Of a DNA stretch of 64,000 bases, positions 1 to 10,100 are shown piece by piece (the first letter of the stretch is position 1; each line of letters begins with the position of its first letter). Under the pieces are notes generated by a model that saw nothing but the letters and a program-made list of their open reading frames with translations, was not told the DNA's origin and searched no databases. Made by a program: the position numbers and the translations under genes. Source of the stretch: Nonlabens sp. Hel1_33_55 (lineage in GTDB: Bacteria; Bacteroidota; Bacteroidia; Flavobacteriales; Flavobacteriaceae); contig NZ_LT627735.1 of NCBI RefSeq assembly GCF_900101765.1, positions 496,001 to 560,000 on the forward strand, given 5' to 3'.

Positions 1-1501
1 CAATAATATTCACAAGCTGAATTAGATTGTCAAATAGCGACACGACACTCGCGAAGGTAATGGCAATAACGCCCCATAATAGAGTAAACCATTTACTGGC
101 TACCACAAAGTGGTCATCATCCTTTCCAGCGCCACGAAATCTTTTATAGATGTCAATGGTTGTGGTCGATGACAATGCATTTAATTCTGATGCTGTGGAA
201 GACATGGCTGCGCTTATTATAACGGCGAGCAATAATCCAATCAAACCTTTGGGCAAGTGATTAAGGATAAAGTTGATGAATACAAAATCCTTATCGTTGG
301 TCTCGGCACTTGGATCTGCTTTTGTGATGAGTTCGCGTGCTTTTTCGCGATTTAGTTCTTCGGTGTTTCTTAACCCTTTCAATTCGTTGCTTAAAGCATT
401 TGACTTGGCTGAGGTTCCGTTTTCCAATAGTTTGCCGTAGGCAATTTGCTTCGTTTGCTTCTCTGCTAGAATCGCTTCATGCTGGAGTTGTAAGCTTTGG
501 TAGTCTCCTGCATATTTACTTTTGAGAACCGCCTTTTCTGCAGCTGGATTAAAATTGAGCGGTGTAGAATTGAATTGGTAGAAGACGAAAACCATGACGC
601 CTACCATCAAAATAAAGAACTGCATAGGAACTTTAAGCAAACCGTTGAATAGTAAACCTATACGCATTTGCTTGACTGATTTTCCAGACAAATACCGCTG
701 TACCTGTGATTGATCGGTCCCAAAATAACTGAGCATCAAAAAACTCGCTCCAAACAGCGCGGTCCAAACATTATATCTGTCATCTAATGAGAAATCGAAA
801 TCCAGAATTTTCATCTTGTCAGCGTTTCCTGCCATGGTCAAAGCATTGTCAAAGGAAACGCTGTCTGGAAGTTGGGTAACGATTAAAACAAATGCCGTTA
901 CCATACCGGCCATTATGACGATCATTTGCTGCTTTTGAGTAACGTTCACCGCTTTGGTCCCACCAGATACGGTGTAGATAATCACTAGAATTCCAATGGC
1001 AATGTTGAGGTATTTCAACTCCCAATTCAACACGGCGCTCAATATAATGGCAGGCGCATAAATAGTGATTCCGGCCGCAAGACCTCTTTGTATCAAGAAT
1101 AGGATGGAAGCAAGTGATCTAGTTTTGACATCAAATCGCTTTTCAAGAAACTCGTATGCAGTGTACACTTTGAGTTTATGATAGATTGGGATAAAAGTCA
1201 CGCAGATAATAATCACCGCGATAGGCAGTCCAAAGTAAAATTGCACAAACTCCATCCCATCGGTATAGGCTTGTCCTGGAGTGCTCAAAAAGGTAATGGC
1301 ACTAGCCTGGGTCGCCATGACGGACAAACCAACGGTCCACCATCGCGCATCGCCACCTTTGATGTATTGCTCACTAGTTTGCTTGCCACGTGTTTTGTAA
1401 ACGCCGTAGAGTACTATAAATGCTAGGGTAGAAGCCAGGATAAACCAATCTACCATCGATAGCTCGCCCAGATTTCCTGAGAACAAATCAACTATTCCCA
1501 T
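1..1501 (-). CDS. Sodium:solute symporter (SSS/SLC5 family), 3' end cut by window edge
   Basis: About 500 residues are visible from an ATG at 1501 down to the left edge with no stop, so the C-terminus is missing. The protein is highly hydrophobic with many membrane segments. The SSS pattern is visible near residue 60-80 (ATQASAITFLSTPGQAY) and again near residue 430 (AAMSSTASELNALSSTT), regions that line the sodium and substrate sites in this family. A soluble charged insertion of about 85 residues (roughly 305-390) sits between membrane segments, as in many Bacteroidota homologues. The start overlaps the end of the 40-residue ORF upstream by 14 nt, which together with the PIG-L gene suggests one operon that releases and imports an amino-sugar or similar solute. 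The substrate cannot be told from sequence. Confidence 0.88.
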   Translation of the reverse strand, partial: MGIVDLFSGNLGELSMVDWFILASTLAFIVLYGVYKTRGKQTSEQYIKGGDARWWTVGLSVMATQASAITFLSTPGQAYTDGMEFVQFYFGLPIAVIIICVTFIPIYHKLKVYTAYEFLEKRFDVKTRSLASILFLIQRGLAAGITIYAPAIILSAVLNWELKYLNIAIGILVIIYTVSGGTKAVNVTQKQQMIVIMAGMVTAFVLIVTQLPDSVSFDNALTMAGNADKMKILDFDFSLDDRYNVWTALFGASFLMLSYFGTDQSQVQRYLSGKSVKQMRIGLLFNGLLKVPMQFFILMVGVMVFVFYQFNSTPLNFNPAAEKAVLKSKYAGDYQSLQLQHEAILAEKQTKQIAYGKLLENGTSAKSNALSNELKGLRNTEELNREKARELITKADPSAETNDKDFVFINFILNHLPKGLIGLLLAVIISAAMSSTASELNALSSTTTIDIYKRFRGAGKDDDHFVVASKWFTLLWGVIAITFASVVSLFDNLIQLVNII

Positions 1502-1610
1502 AAACCGAACTTAGGATGTAGAATGCCACGGCAAACATCAGGTTAGCGACGATCACGAGCACATACAATCGGTTCCACTTTTTAGAACTTTTGATCTTGT
1601 TTTGTTTCAA
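1488..1610 (-). CDS. Small single-span membrane protein (40 aa) between PIG-L gene and symporter
   Basis: This short frame reads a basic N-terminus (KQNKIKSSKKWNR), one hydrophobic helix (LYVLVIVANLMFAVAFYIL) and a short tail. The only start available is TTG at 1610, since an in-frame stop lies just upstream. It overlaps the last 29 nt of the PIG-L gene and its TGA at 1488-1490 lies inside the first codons of the symporter, so three reading frames are chained by overlap. I infer an accessory subunit or coupling ORF for the symporter, because small one-helix partners are common beside secondary transporters. I do not recognise a named family. Confidence 0.6.
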   Translation of the reverse strand: MKQNKIKSSKKWNRLYVLVIVANLMFAVAFYILSSVYGNS

Positions 1611-4125
1611 GGTTAGGTTTGGTTTTACTCAAGCTTATCATATTTGCCAGCAACTTATAAGCGCCAGCAACTCCAACCGGCAACTCACGGAAGAGACTCA
1701 GTCCTGTATAAACCACATGACCATCTCCATATTCAGCAACGATCAGGCTGCCATCAGTTTGTGCTTCTCCTTTATCGCTCATTCCTAGAATAGGTTGAAA
1801 AGCAGGATCCCATTTTTCTGGAAAATATAATCCGCGTTCCTGAACCCAACCTTCAAAGTCTTTTTGAGTAATCTTATTAGGTACGTTCAGGACTTTATTT
1901 TCTGGATCTAAGAAAGTGACTGCAGCATTCTCGTCAGTAACTCGCTTTCGCGAAAGCGAGATCTCCAACGGTCCCAATACATCATTAGGAATACCGCGAT
2001 CTGTATTATACTGCATCACCAGAGTGCCACCATTTTTAACAAATGTATCCAGCCTATTTTGAAGGCTTGCCATGGCTTCTGGCTCCACGTTAAAAGCTCT
2101 AATGCCTACAACTACAGCATCATATTTGCTCAAATCTGCAGGAACCTCACTAGGCTCAAATTTGAAAACCTTGCTACCTATGGCTTCAATAGCCGTGGCA
2201 ACATCATCGCCAGCACCATTGATGTATGCGACGGTTTGGGCAAGATTTGAAAGCCCTGGGTTGACCAATTTTGCAGTCGCAGAACGAACCAATTGCTGAT
2301 CTGGAATGTGGTTATAAGAAATATTGACTACTTCCTTATCAAACTTTTTATCGCCAGTATTCACATAAACCTTCATCTCACCTTCAGAGAAGCCAGTCGG
2401 TGCTGAAATTTTGAACGTATAAGATCTCGATTCCCCTTTTGATAATGAAAACGGCTGCTGTTTTACCATAGGCTGAATCCAACCATTAGGAATGTCAGCA
2501 AAAACAGTAACATTGGAAACATCAGCAAAAGCTTTGATGTTGACGGATATGCTTTTCATTTCCTCATTTCCAAAAACATAGACTGGATTCTCTACAGATA
2601 TCGCAATTTCTGGGACAACATTGAACGGCTCATAGATCTCTCCACGTACACGATCGGTGGTTTTGTAGATGACCGGTAGAGACATTTCTATTTTCTGGTC
2701 ATCAAACATGAGAATTACTGGAATCTGAAAAGCTGCCGCTGCTTCTGGCATTCCTATTTTGTTGGGGTCATCCACTACATACATTCCTAAACTACCTTCT
2801 TCTTCAAGATAATAAGGGTTTGTCGGTGCCTCATTTTCAGGAATGTTAAGAATTCCCTCTATAGTAACCGACTTATTTTTTGCAACCGAACCTTTCGATT
2901 TCTCAAAGTTCACTGCAGGGTTATCGTTGATTTGATAGTCTAAATTGGCGATGGTGCGATTTGCTAATTCTACCTCAAGTTTAATCGATTCACCAGATGT
3001 GCCAAAAGGTTGATTGACCGTTGCCTTGGCATATAATCCAATGAGGTCTCTTATGATCAAGTCGGTTTCTTCGAGCTTCAAATCTCTCCAGTAACCAGAA
3101 TCCAGTGCATTAATCTGCTTGCGCAATTCAAGCAAATCATTCAAGCTAGCAGATGGATCTTTGAAGTCATAAGTTTCTTTAACCTTATTCAGTTGCGCCA
3201 TCACTTTCTGTCCGCCTTGTACTCTTGTCCATGTCGTATTAATTCCAGAAAATGGGTCTGACTTATCGGTAGGGAACGACCCTTTCAAAAACTCAAGATA
3301 TTCCGTAGAAGAACCTCTGGAACCTGATGATCCAAAGCCTTGTGATTGGTGTCTGCTTCGGCTTAATGCTGCGATCTCGCCTACAGAATAGCCTGTGGAG
3401 GTGAAGTAATCTCCGTTGTCTATTTCCAGGAGATTTGTTTTGTCCGCTTTCGCGAAAGCGTCCTCACTACCATAGAACCACCAGCTGGTGTTGAAAAATA
3501 ATCGCTCTGGTTTCCAAGTATTTACATATTTCAACTGTGCAGGAAATGCACCTTTATCGTTTGCCAAATCAAAAGCCTGAACGCTCAAAATAGCGCTGCT
3601 CGTGTGATGACCATGAGTGGTACCAGCGGTCCTGTGATCAAAGCGGTTGATAATAATGTCTGGTTGAAACTTGCGAATCACCTGCACCACATCAGAAAGC
3701 ACTTCGTCACGTTCCCATATTTCAAGGGTTTCTTCTGGATCTTTGGAATACCCAAAGTCATTGGCCCTTGTAAAAAACTGCTCACCACCATCGATGCTTC
3801 TCGCCTCCAGTAATTCTTGGGTGCGTATCATTCCTAATTGTTCACGCAATTCTGGTCCGATTAGGTTCTGACCACCATCGCCACGAGTGAGCGATAAATA
3901 AGCCGTCCGAGCCATTTTCTGGTTGTCCAACCAGGCTATCAACCGTGTATTCTCATCATCTGGATGTGCGGCAATAAAAAGTGCAGATCCTAGAAAACCT
4001 AATTTCTCGATATTCTGATAAATCTCTGAACTACTGATAGGTTGATTACCCAATCTATTCTCTTGTGCCGCGACGACTGCCGATAAAAACAACGTCAAAA
4101 ACAGGCCAAAAATTAGCTTCTTCAT
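1582..4125 (-). CDS. PIG-L family deacetylase with C-terminal amidotransferase-like domain
   Basis: 847 residues. A signal peptide (MKKLIFGLFLTLFLSAVVAA, cut about residue 20) points to export. The LmbE/PIG-L domain follows, with the zinc motif AHPDDE at residues 53-58 and HGHH at 171-174; the family removes N-acetyl groups from GlcNAc-type substrates using a metal-bound water. The middle is beta-rich. Near residues 640-740 there is a Rossmann-like segment (AVVVGIRAF, then VKNGGTLVMQYNT) resembling the class-I glutamine amidotransferase/ThuA fold. I chose ATG 4125 because it starts the signal peptide; an upstream ATG at 4149 would put eight extra residues in front of it. Two palindrome copies fall inside the gene. 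It is the first of three overlapping ORFs leading to the symporter. Confidence 0.85.
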   Translation of the reverse strand: MKKLIFGLFLTLFLSAVVAAQENRLGNQPISSSEIYQNIEKLGFLGSALFIAAHPDDENTRLIAWLDNQKMARTAYLSLTRGDGGQNLIGPELREQLGMIRTQELLEARSIDGGEQFFTRANDFGYSKDPEETLEIWERDEVLSDVVQVIRKFQPDIIINRFDHRTAGTTHGHHTSSAILSVQAFDLANDKGAFPAQLKYVNTWKPERLFFNTSWWFYGSEDAFAKADKTNLLEIDNGDYFTSTGYSVGEIAALSRSRHQSQGFGSSGSRGSSTEYLEFLKGSFPTDKSDPFSGINTTWTRVQGGQKVMAQLNKVKETYDFKDPSASLNDLLELRKQINALDSGYWRDLKLEETDLIIRDLIGLYAKATVNQPFGTSGESIKLEVELANRTIANLDYQINDNPAVNFEKSKGSVAKNKSVTIEGILNIPENEAPTNPYYLEEEGSLGMYVVDDPNKIGMPEAAAAFQIPVILMFDDQKIEMSLPVIYKTTDRVRGEIYEPFNVVPEIAISVENPVYVFGNEEMKSISVNIKAFADVSNVTVFADIPNGWIQPMVKQQPFSLSKGESRSYTFKISAPTGFSEGEMKVYVNTGDKKFDKEVVNISYNHIPDQQLVRSATAKLVNPGLSNLAQTVAYINGAGDDVATAIEAIGSKVFKFEPSEVPADLSKYDAVVVGIRAFNVEPEAMASLQNRLDTFVKNGGTLVMQYNTDRGIPNDVLGPLEISLSRKRVTDENAAVTFLDPENKVLNVPNKITQKDFEGWVQERGLYFPEKWDPAFQPILGMSDKGEAQTDGSLIVAEYGDGHVVYTGLSLFRELPVGVAGAYKLLANMISLSKTKPNLETKQDQKF
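1941..1960. repeat. Iterated palindrome copy 1 (20 bp perfect)
   Basis: Core GCTTTCGCGAAAGC with perfect arms extending to 20 bp. It lies inside the PIG-L gene and is read there as L-S-R-K-R near residue 722. Confidence 0.95.
3445..3460. repeat. Iterated palindrome copy 2 (16 bp perfect)
   Basis: CGCTTTCGCGAAAGCG inside the PIG-L gene, read as A-F-A-K-A near residue 222. Confidence 0.95.
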
Positions 4126-4207
4126 AAGTCGTGAAGATAGAAAAAGCAAAGTTATTTATGGAAATATAGTGGTGGGAACTGACCTTCAAGGTAAGGTACT
4201 ATTAGAA

Positions 4208-4981
4208 CTATTTAATGGGGATATTTCTATGCTTGCCACTCATAATTAAGAACATGCCGTAACATATGATCCCAAAAGAAACCACACCCATAAAAAAGGC
4301 ACCATAGGTAACGCTGATAAATGCAAACGCCGCATCAAAACCATCTGGTAAATTATCCATACTATAATAGGCAGATCGCGCCAAAACGTAGGCAAAAACA
4401 GCAAAAACAATCCCACGACTGAAACGTCCAAATCGTCCTAATAACATTAGATACTTGTATTGTCTTGCGGTTAGATCGTCACTGTGTGTCATTTTATCCA
4501 TCATGGAAGAAAAGGAAATCCACCATTCATTGACCGCGCTCACGGCGAGACCAACGGCGACAATAAAAACGAGCACTTTTCCAAAATCAGATTGCAATAC
4601 CATTAACTTGATATTGGAATCATCATCATTTTGTGCACCTATCAAAACCGTTACGCATGTGAATAGTAACAGGCAATATCCCAAACCATTTATGAGATAG
4701 GCAGCTCTTCTAAAAGTAGGTTTGCTATTGGAGCCATCGTAATCGCTATTGTTGAATGTGAGGTAGAATCTTGAAAATATATAGCCAACTAAACCAATGG
4801 TCATGAGCAATAGCAAAAACCAGCCGATGGATAATCCATAGATCCACTCGATCACCTCACGTTCATTTTTTAAGGCATTGGCAAGATTGCAGGCGGTTAC
4901 AAAGGCCATAAAGCCCAAAAGAAAGAATACGATACCTTTTGTAACAATACCTATTCTGGAAAAACGTCTAGAATTCTTCAA
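4208..4981 (-). CDS. DUF1206 membrane protein (first paralogue)
   Basis: 257 residues, about six membrane helices in three repeated pairs. Each DUF1206 repeat opens with a R-x-G-x-x-x-x-G-I-V-like turn: RIGIVTKGIVFFLLG at residues 9-23 and GRFGRFSRGIVFAVF near 182-196. The family has no settled function. The closest relative in the window is the gene ending at 6191, on the other side of the serine hydrolase; both end in similar short tails (HRNIPIK and YRNIPIQ). The start at 4981 is the first ATG before the first repeat. Confidence 0.85.
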   Translation of the reverse strand: MKNSRRFSRIGIVTKGIVFFLLGFMAFVTACNLANALKNEREVIEWIYGLSIGWFLLLLMTIGLVGYIFSRFYLTFNNSDYDGSNSKPTFRRAAYLINGLGYCLLLFTCVTVLIGAQNDDDSNIKLMVLQSDFGKVLVFIVAVGLAVSAVNEWWISFSSMMDKMTHSDDLTARQYKYLMLLGRFGRFSRGIVFAVFAYVLARSAYYSMDNLPDGFDAAFAFISVTYGAFFMGVVSFGIICYGMFLIMSGKHRNIPIK

Positions 4982-5040
4982 TTAACGTACGATTCAGCCT
5001 TCAAAGATAAAGCTGGAAAAATGGAAGAAAGAATGCTATG

Positions 5041-6123
5041 TTAGTTAATAACAGCGTTAATGCGTTCCCATAGAAGATCGTGCGATTGTATGGGAACCAA
5101 ATCATCGTCAGCAGAGTTGCCCATTCTTATAATAACTAATCCCATAGATGGAACTACATCTATAATTTGGCCATTTTTACCTAAGGCACTGTACATATCG
5201 TCAGGTGCATTGCGCACTACAGGACGATTAAACGAATCTGCAAAACCTGGAAAAATGGTTGAATCTGTTCCATTAATCCACCAAAGATATCCATAAGAAG
5301 GATTCAACTGCTGGGAAGTTGTAGTCATTGCTGTAAAGAAGTTTTCTGATACTAATTGATCACCGTTCCAGTTGCCATTATTTAAGTTAAGCAAACCAAA
5401 ACGTGCTGCGTCAAGTGGTCTGCTCCAGAAAACATTGCTGCCACCTGTAGAACGCCAGGATCCATTGATGCCAGTAGCGCTTAGACTTTCAGTGGTAAAC
5501 TGATTGTAACTTGTTCCAGACGCATTTTCTATCACATCATGCAACAAAAGATAAGGAGCGTTGTAATAATACCATTCTGATCCAGCATCTGCCTTGTAAT
5601 TTAAGCATATAGGATCTTTGCAATTTAGATTCCCACCATCATAATCAAATCCAGTGGTCATCTGTAATTGAGTTTTTAAGGTGATCAGGTTTTCTTGAGC
5701 AGGAGTGAGCGTTGTCCATCCATTTCCTAGGTAATCAGACGTTCTATCATCAATATTTAATAAACCATCGTTCTGGGCTATTCCTGTTAAGAAGGCTGTT
5801 AGCGATTTACCAGCACTGGCCCAATACCATTGAGATTCTCTCGTAAACTCTCTATTGAAGAAATCGTTACCGTAATACTTCTCTATGGCAATCCTTCCAT
5901 CTTTAAGGACGATAAAAGCTTTGGTTTCCTGATCTATAAGAAAAGTCTCCAAATCGTCAATGGCCTCTGTATTCCAGCCCAAATCATTTGGTTCTACGGT
6001 TTCCCATTGCGAATTATCTAATGGCGGGAAATACAGAGCATCTACCGCAGGTTCTGCTTCCAAAGTTTGAGAATCAGAACATGCCAACAATAAAGCGAAA
6101 ATCAGAAAAGAAAAAACTTTCAT
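5041..6123 (-). CDS. Serine hydrolase lipoprotein (class C beta-lactamase / penicillin-binding fold)
   Basis: 360 residues from ATG 6123. The frame stays open further upstream, but 6123 is preferred because it begins a lipoprotein signal with lipobox LLAC and Cys15. The active-site S-x-x-K appears as SAGKSLTAFLTG, and the second motif Y-x-N as WYYYNAPYLL. These are the landmarks of the beta-lactamase-related serine hydrolases, which include DD-peptidases and esterases. The mature protein should be membrane-anchored outside the cytoplasm. It sits between two DUF1206 genes on the same strand, so co-expression is likely. The substrate is not predictable; a resistance role is not implied. Confidence 0.82.
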   Translation of the reverse strand: MKVFSFLIFALLLACSDSQTLEAEPAVDALYFPPLDNSQWETVEPNDLGWNTEAIDDLETFLIDQETKAFIVLKDGRIAIEKYYGNDFFNREFTRESQWYWASAGKSLTAFLTGIAQNDGLLNIDDRTSDYLGNGWTTLTPAQENLITLKTQLQMTTGFDYDGGNLNCKDPICLNYKADAGSEWYYYNAPYLLLHDVIENASGTSYNQFTTESLSATGINGSWRSTGGSNVFWSRPLDAARFGLLNLNNGNWNGDQLVSENFFTAMTTTSQQLNPSYGYLWWINGTDSTIFPGFADSFNRPVVRNAPDDMYSALGKNGQIIDVVPSMGLVIIRMGNSADDDLVPIQSHDLLWERINAVIN

Positions 6124-6190
6124 AATCCTAAGACGTTTAAAGATTACAAAAGTTTGATTTTTAATTAAATATGTTCGTTGATCAACCAAC

Positions 6191-6973
6191 TTATTGAATA
6201 GGAATATTTCTATATCTAGAGCTTGCCAGCAAATAGATTCCATAAAGCGCGAGGCCAAAAGCTACAACTCCCATGAGAATCAAACCACCTTGTTCTTGAA
6301 GAAATGCAAAGGCTTGTTTAGTTCCTCCAGCTTCTTGAGCATCAGATTGTGAAGCCGCTTTGTAAAATAGAAATGCTATGATTCCAAATACTACTGCTCT
6401 CGCGGTGAAGCCAGCTTTTCCAGCTTTAATAAGGAAGGATTGGCTTTTGGAATCTAATTCTGAATTTTGAATACGATCTGTAAATTTCCCAGAATAGGCT
6501 CGGTATAATTCATAACCAGCTTTACCTAACAAGATCAAGGCAATAATATAAATGGCAATCGATCCCCATGATTGATCTAATATCATAGCTAACCATCCCT
6601 TTTTGCTAGAACCACCACTAGAGCTATTTAATAAAAGTTCTATAGCGGTATAACAAAGTAGCGCATAGGAAATGGCACTAAAAACATAACCTATTCGCTT
6701 CACTGTAGATTTGGTATCAGAATCACCTTCTGGATTTGCAATAGCGAGGTACAGTCGCCAGAAAACGTAACCAGCAATACCTATAGCGGTTATTAAAAGT
6801 AATATCTGTCCAAAACTTTGACCTGCAATGTACTTAAGTGCACCATCACTGGAAGTCATGTTTTGGTTGGAATTGAACGCGGCGTATGCGGTGATTCCAC
6901 CTAGAATCACGTAAATAATTCCTTTTGTTGCGATCCCTATTCTTGCAAAGGTTTCTTTTTTACTGGAGCTCAT
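6191..6973 (-). CDS. DUF1206 membrane protein (second paralogue)
   Basis: 260 residues with about six helices and the repeated DUF1206 opening: RIGIATKGIIYVILGG at residues 11-26 and GKAGFTARAVVFGIIAF near 184-200. It is clearly homologous along its length to the gene at 4208-4981. It starts the minus-strand run 6973 to 1. The 67-nt gap to the serine hydrolase holds no obvious terminator. A mostly empty 189-nt region separates its start from icmF, which diverges from it. Confidence 0.85.
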   Translation of the reverse strand: MSSSKKETFARIGIATKGIIYVILGGITAYAAFNSNQNMTSSDGALKYIAGQSFGQILLLITAIGIAGYVFWRLYLAIANPEGDSDTKSTVKRIGYVFSAISYALLCYTAIELLLNSSSGGSSKKGWLAMILDQSWGSIAIYIIALILLGKAGYELYRAYSGKFTDRIQNSELDSKSQSFLIKAGKAGFTARAVVFGIIAFLFYKAASQSDAQEAGGTKQAFAFLQEQGGLILMGVVAFGLALYGIYLLASSRYRNIPIQ

Positions 6974-7129
6974 GGATAGTATTTTTGGTTAGTTGTAACT
7001 GAGAATTTTAAAAATAAAAGCTTTTTCCTACAACAGATACAATTTCAGGTTAAACCTAAAGGAGCAATTTGAGCATCCATCGGTGTAAAGTTTAAAACAT
7101 CATTGGCAAGTCCAACGCTATCATTTTCG

Positions 7130-7137
7130 TAATTTTG
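7130..7137 (+). promoter_or_regulatory. Candidate -7 box of the icmF promoter
   Basis: TAATTTTG matches the Bacteroidota -7 consensus TAnnTTTG exactly and ends 25 nt before the icmF ATG. The nearest upstream TTG (7103-7105) is 24 nt away, longer than the usual spacing of about 19, so the -33 element is uncertain. Confidence 0.4.
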
Positions 7138-7162
7138 CAGCGTCTAAAATCAGAAATTCGCA

Positions 7163-10100
7163 ATGCAAGATCAAACACCATACGTTCCAGTAAATAAAGT
7201 AAGAATAGTGACTGCAGCTAGTCTTTTTGACGGTCACGATGCAGCCATCAATATCATGCGTCGCATCATACAATCTACCGGTTGCGAGGTGATCCACTTG
7301 GGTCATGATAGAAGTGTGGAAGAAGTTGTGAATACGGCAATTCAAGAAGATGCAAATGGTATTGCTATGACTTCCTACCAAGGTGGCCATAATGAGTACT
7401 TCAAATACATGCGCGATTTATTGGTGGAGAAAGGTGCTGGTCACATCAAGATTTTTGGTGGTGGCGGTGGTGTGATTTTACCTTCAGAAATTGCTGAATT
7501 GATGGAGTATGGAATCACGAGAATCTATTCTCCAGACGATGGTCGCTCCATGGGATTGCAAGGGATGATCAATGATTTGGTCGAACGTTGCGATGTGCCG
7601 GTTCCTACCATGGAAGAAGTGTTGAAGAATAAAGGTGATCGGGATTCCGCTTCCGCGAAAGCGAACTTAAATGGAGAATTATTGCACAACCACGTGCTTA
7701 CGATTGCAAGACTTATTTCGCTAGCTGAAAATCGTCATGAAGATTTTGTCAAGCATTTTGCCGAAGCCGATAAAACAGAAAAACAAGCGCCAGTACTTGG
7801 GATAACCGGAACTGGTGGCGCAGGAAAATCCTCATTGGTAGACGAGTTGATCCGTAGATTCTTGATTGATTTCCCTGAGAAAAACATTGGAGTAATATCT
7901 GTAGATCCATCTAAACGTAAGACTGGCGGCGCTTTACTAGGTGACAGAATTAGAATGAACGCGATCAACAATGACCGTGTTTACATGAGATCGCTGGCCA
8001 CACGCCAATCCAACCTCGCACTTTCAAAACACGTGCAGGAAGCTGTAGACGTCTTGAAAGCTGCCAATTATGATTTAATCATTTTGGAAACCAGCGGAAT
8101 AGGGCAGAGCGATACCGAAATCTTAGAGCATAGCGACGTGTCTTTATATGTAATGACGCCAGAATTTGGTGCCGCAACTCAGTTAGAAAAAATCGACATG
8201 CTTGATTTTGCAGATGTCGTAGCGATCAACAAATTTGATAAACGTGGTTCGCTAGACGCTTTGCGAGATGTAAAGAAACAATACCAGCGTAACCACAATC
8301 TTTGGGAAGCAGATCCAGAAACATTACCAGTTTATGGAACTATCGCGAGCCAATTCAACGATCCAGGTATGAATGCGTTGTATGAAGCGCTGATGGCTGA
8401 GGTAACTGAGAAAACGGGGGCCGACTTCAGTTCTAAGAACGAACTTAACAAAGCCCAAAGCGAAAAAATCTTTGTAATCCCACCATCAAGAACACGCTAT
8501 TTAAGTGAAATTGCTGAGAGCAACCGATCTTACGACAACACTGCCGCCGTACAATCCGTGGTCGCTCAAAAGCTGTTTGGAGTGTATCAAACGATCCTCA
8601 CCGTACTTGATACAACCACAGTTTCATCATCATTAAATCCAAATATTGTAACTCAAAACAAGGGTAAAGATAGCGCTCCTGATAATGATTTCTTAGCCGA
8701 AAAAGGTCTCAATGAAGAGCAGATCTTAAAGCAAGTTCAGGATGTTGATAAAGAATTTATAGATCTATTGATCGCACAATTCAACAAATCATTGAAAGAT
8801 CTTGATCCCTACAATTGGGAGATCATCACCACTTGGGACGATAAAGTAAATAAGTATAAGCAACCTATTTATGAATTTCAGGTTCGTGATAAGGTCATAA
8901 AAATTGAAACCCATACAGAATCACTTTCTCATAAAATGATTCCTAAAGTGGCGCTCCCTAAATACACCGCGTGGGGTGATATTTTAAAATGGTGCCTGCA
9001 GGAAAATGTTCCAGGTGAGTTTCCATACACGGCTGGACTCTATCCATTTAAGAGAACTGGAGAGGATCCTACTAGAATGTTTGCTGGAGAAGGTGGACCA
9101 GAACGTACTAATAAGCGTTTTCATTACGTGAGTCTAGGAATGCCAGCTAAGCGATTGAGTACCGCTTTTGACAGTGTGACTTTATATGGTAATGATCCTG
9201 GATTGCGCCCAGATATATATGGGAAAATCGGTAATGCAGGTGTAAGCATTTGCTGTCTGGATGATGCTAAAAAACTCTATTCTGGTTTTGATTTGTCACA
9301 TGCGATGACATCTGTTTCTATGACGATCAATGGACCAGCGCCTATGTTGTTAGGGTTTTTCATGAATGCAGCGATTGATCAAAATTGTGAGCGATTCATT
9401 ACAGAGAATGGTCTAGGCGATAAAGTAGAGGCAAAGCTCAAAGAAGTTTATGACGATAATAATGTAGAACGTCCTTCTTATTTGAACGCTCAAGGCGAAA
9501 AAGTATATTCCAAAAACGGTCAGGTAGATACTAGCAAACTCCCAGAAGGAAACGACGGATTGGGATTGATGCTTTTGGGACTTACAGGAGATCAAATCCT
9601 AGAGCCAGCAGATTATGCCAAAATTAAAGCTGAAACGCTAGCGCAGGTACGCGGTACGGTTCAGGCAGATATTCTTAAAGAAGATCAGGCACAGAACACT
9701 TGTATTTTTTCTACAGAATTTGCATTGCGATTAATGGGTGATGTACAACAGTATTTTATTGAAGAAAAGGTGCGCAATTTCTATAGTGTTTCCATTTCAG
9801 GATATCATATTGCAGAGGCTGGAGCAAATCCTATCACTCAATTGGCATTCACACTCGCTAACGGATTTACTTATGTAGAGTACTATTTAAGCCGTGGTAT
9901 GGACATCAATAAATTTGGTCCTAATCTAAGTTTCTTCTTCTCCAACGGTATCGATCCAGAATATTCTGTAATTGGTCGTGTGGCTAGAAAGATTTGGGCC
10001 AAAGCCATGAAGAACAAATACGGCGCAAACGAACGTGCCCAGATGTTAAAGTACCACATACAAACTAGTGGTCGTTCTTTACATGCTCAAGAGATTGACT

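Noticed and set aside
6124..6258. 45-residue extension of the serine hydrolase overlapping the DUF1206 gene
   Set aside because: It runs into the neighbouring gene and lies before the lipoprotein signal that starts at 6123.
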